From the NCBI GenBank assembly GCA_002683535.1, contig NYTO01000052.1, forward strand, positions 33,054 to 39,226: a stretch of 6,173 nt of DNA. Reading direction: 5' to 3'. Position numbers and translations under genes: made by a program. This document shows, in pieces, positions 5,683-6,173 of the stretch. Source of the stretch: SAR116 cluster bacterium. Its GTDB lineage: Bacteria > Pseudomonadota > Alphaproteobacteria > Puniceispirillales > Puniceispirillaceae. The notes under the pieces are model-generated. The model ran no database searches, was not told where the DNA came from, and saw only the letters and a list, made by a program, of their open reading frames with translations. The first letter of the stretch is position 1; each line of letters begins with the position of its first letter.

Positions 5683-6138
5683 TTATCTCCGTTGTGTTTG
5701 CCGTTGCGTCTGCGATGGGTTTGCGGCGACTGCGTTTGCAATAAATTCGGGAAACGCGCCATATCCGGTGAACCGGTATTCATAGGCCAACCCCAGCTCG
5801 GCAGCTGCCCGCCGGGCCTTTTGCCTCAAACCCTCATCATCTGTCTGCGCGATATAGAGGACGCGGGTATAGTTGCCAAAATACATGTCACGAAGCTGCG
5901 GGTGCGCGCGCAGGCCCATTCCCTGCATTACAATGCGCTCAAAATGCCGGACCATATAGTCGGTCAGAAAAAAAGTGCCGATCTGATCTTCCATCTCGGC
6001 ATCAAATTCTGCTGTGCCCATGAACATTTCATAGCAGTGCGGACCGGGAATGCGAATCAGCCCTTCGCGCTCCACAAAGGCATCGATCTCACCGCCTGTT
6101 CCGCAATCACCATAGATCACGGCAATCTGGCGACGCAG
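5683..6138 (-). CDS. DUF1638 domain protein, 5' end lost at the fold-back
   Basis: The C-terminal part (about 150 residues) of a DUF1638 (PF07796) protein of unknown function. Family motifs: IAVIYGDCGTGG near the left of the visible part, IPGPHCYEMF, FFLTDYMVRHFERIV and YFGNYTRVLYIAQTDD. It ends in a Gln/Arg tail (QTQRQTQRR). The GTG at 6118-6120 could be read as a start but is not one: the codons before it still encode the conserved IAV strand. The frame runs on until the sequence folds back at 6135-6140 and meets a false stop at 6160-6162. Full-length members have roughly 60-90 more N-terminal residues. The conserved Cys and His (GDCG, GPHC) could bind metal or thiol, which is untested. It is the first gene of the visible operon and is coupled to the PF13769 gene (2-bp gap). 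Corrinoid or substrate methyltransferase genes would be expected further upstream. Confidence 0.8.
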   Translation of the reverse strand: MRRQIAVIYGDCGTGGEIDAFVEREGLIRIPGPHCYEMFMGTAEFDAEMEDQIGTFFLTDYMVRHFERIVMQGMGLRAHPQLRDMYFGNYTRVLYIAQTDDEGLRQKARRAAAELGLAYEYRFTGYGAFPEFIANAVAANPSQTQRQTQRR

Positions 6139-6173
6139 GGGTCGCCAGATTGCCGTGATCTATGGCGATTGCG
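6102..6173. repeat. Near-perfect 33-bp inverted repeat at the window end (probable fold-back chimera)
   Basis: Bases 6102-6134 and 6141-6173 are reverse complements at 32 of 33 positions (the only mismatch pairs 6109 with 6166) around a 6-base centre, gcaggg. The left arm is conserved DUF1638 coding sequence. The right arm is its mirror image, runs to the very end, and breaks the gene with a stop. This is the signature of a fold-back chimera or palindromic contig end rather than of a natural gene. A natural hairpin is possible but less likely. Confidence 0.85.

Noticed and set aside
6118..6120. GTG as the start of the DUF1638 gene
   Set aside because: The preceding codons encode conserved family sequence (IAV before IYGDCG), and the full domain needs a longer N-terminus; the gene is truncated by the fold-back.
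1..6173. tRNA, rRNA, CRISPR array, transposase or phage genes
   Set aside because: None seen on either strand; the two tandem arrays have no spacers and are too short and degenerate to be CRISPR.

Overview
The window looks like chromosomal DNA from an aerobic alphaproteobacterium, plausibly a marine or soil one. The evidence is moderately high GC by eye, a ccmB-ccmC-ccmD cytochrome c maturation block in the usual alphaproteobacterial order, and a corrinoid/tetrahydrofolate C1 gene set with DUF1638 and 'virulence factor' (PF13769) partners that I know mainly from alphaproteobacteria. The genus cannot be told from this sequence. The right end carries a fold-back inverted repeat that looks like a chimeric contig end.

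Layout: positions 1-1271 (+ strand) hold the end of ccmB, a possible unannotated 51-codon ORF wedged between ccmB and ccmC by stop/start overlaps at both ends, then ccmC and ccmD. Together they encode the membrane parts of system I haem delivery to apocytochromes c. A 33-bp convergent gap follows. From 1305 to the right end everything is on the - strand and reads right to left: a truncated DUF1638 gene, a PF13769 gene, a divergent MetF-like reductase, a methyltetrahydrofolate:corrinoid methyltransferase, and a [2Fe-2S]/ASKHA corrinoid-activation protein. Spacings are short, apart from 156 bp before the MetF-like gene, so this is probably one operon.

How the genes work together (inference from families): a corrinoid protein, expected upstream and outside the window together with a substrate-specific (MttB-type) methyltransferase, would receive a methyl group from a methylated substrate. 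The pterin-binding methyltransferase would move it to tetrahydrofolate, and the MetF-like flavoprotein would oxidise methyl-THF to methylene-THF. The ASKHA protein would rescue corrinoid that has oxidised to Co(II). DUF1638 and PF13769 have no firm function, and their tight coupling to this pathway is the most interesting functional question here.

The most novel structures are the 15-bp tandem repeats in and after ccmB with the possible small membrane protein, the DUF1638/PF13769 pair, and the unusual active-site motifs of the MetF-like protein. The terminal palindrome matters mainly for data quality.
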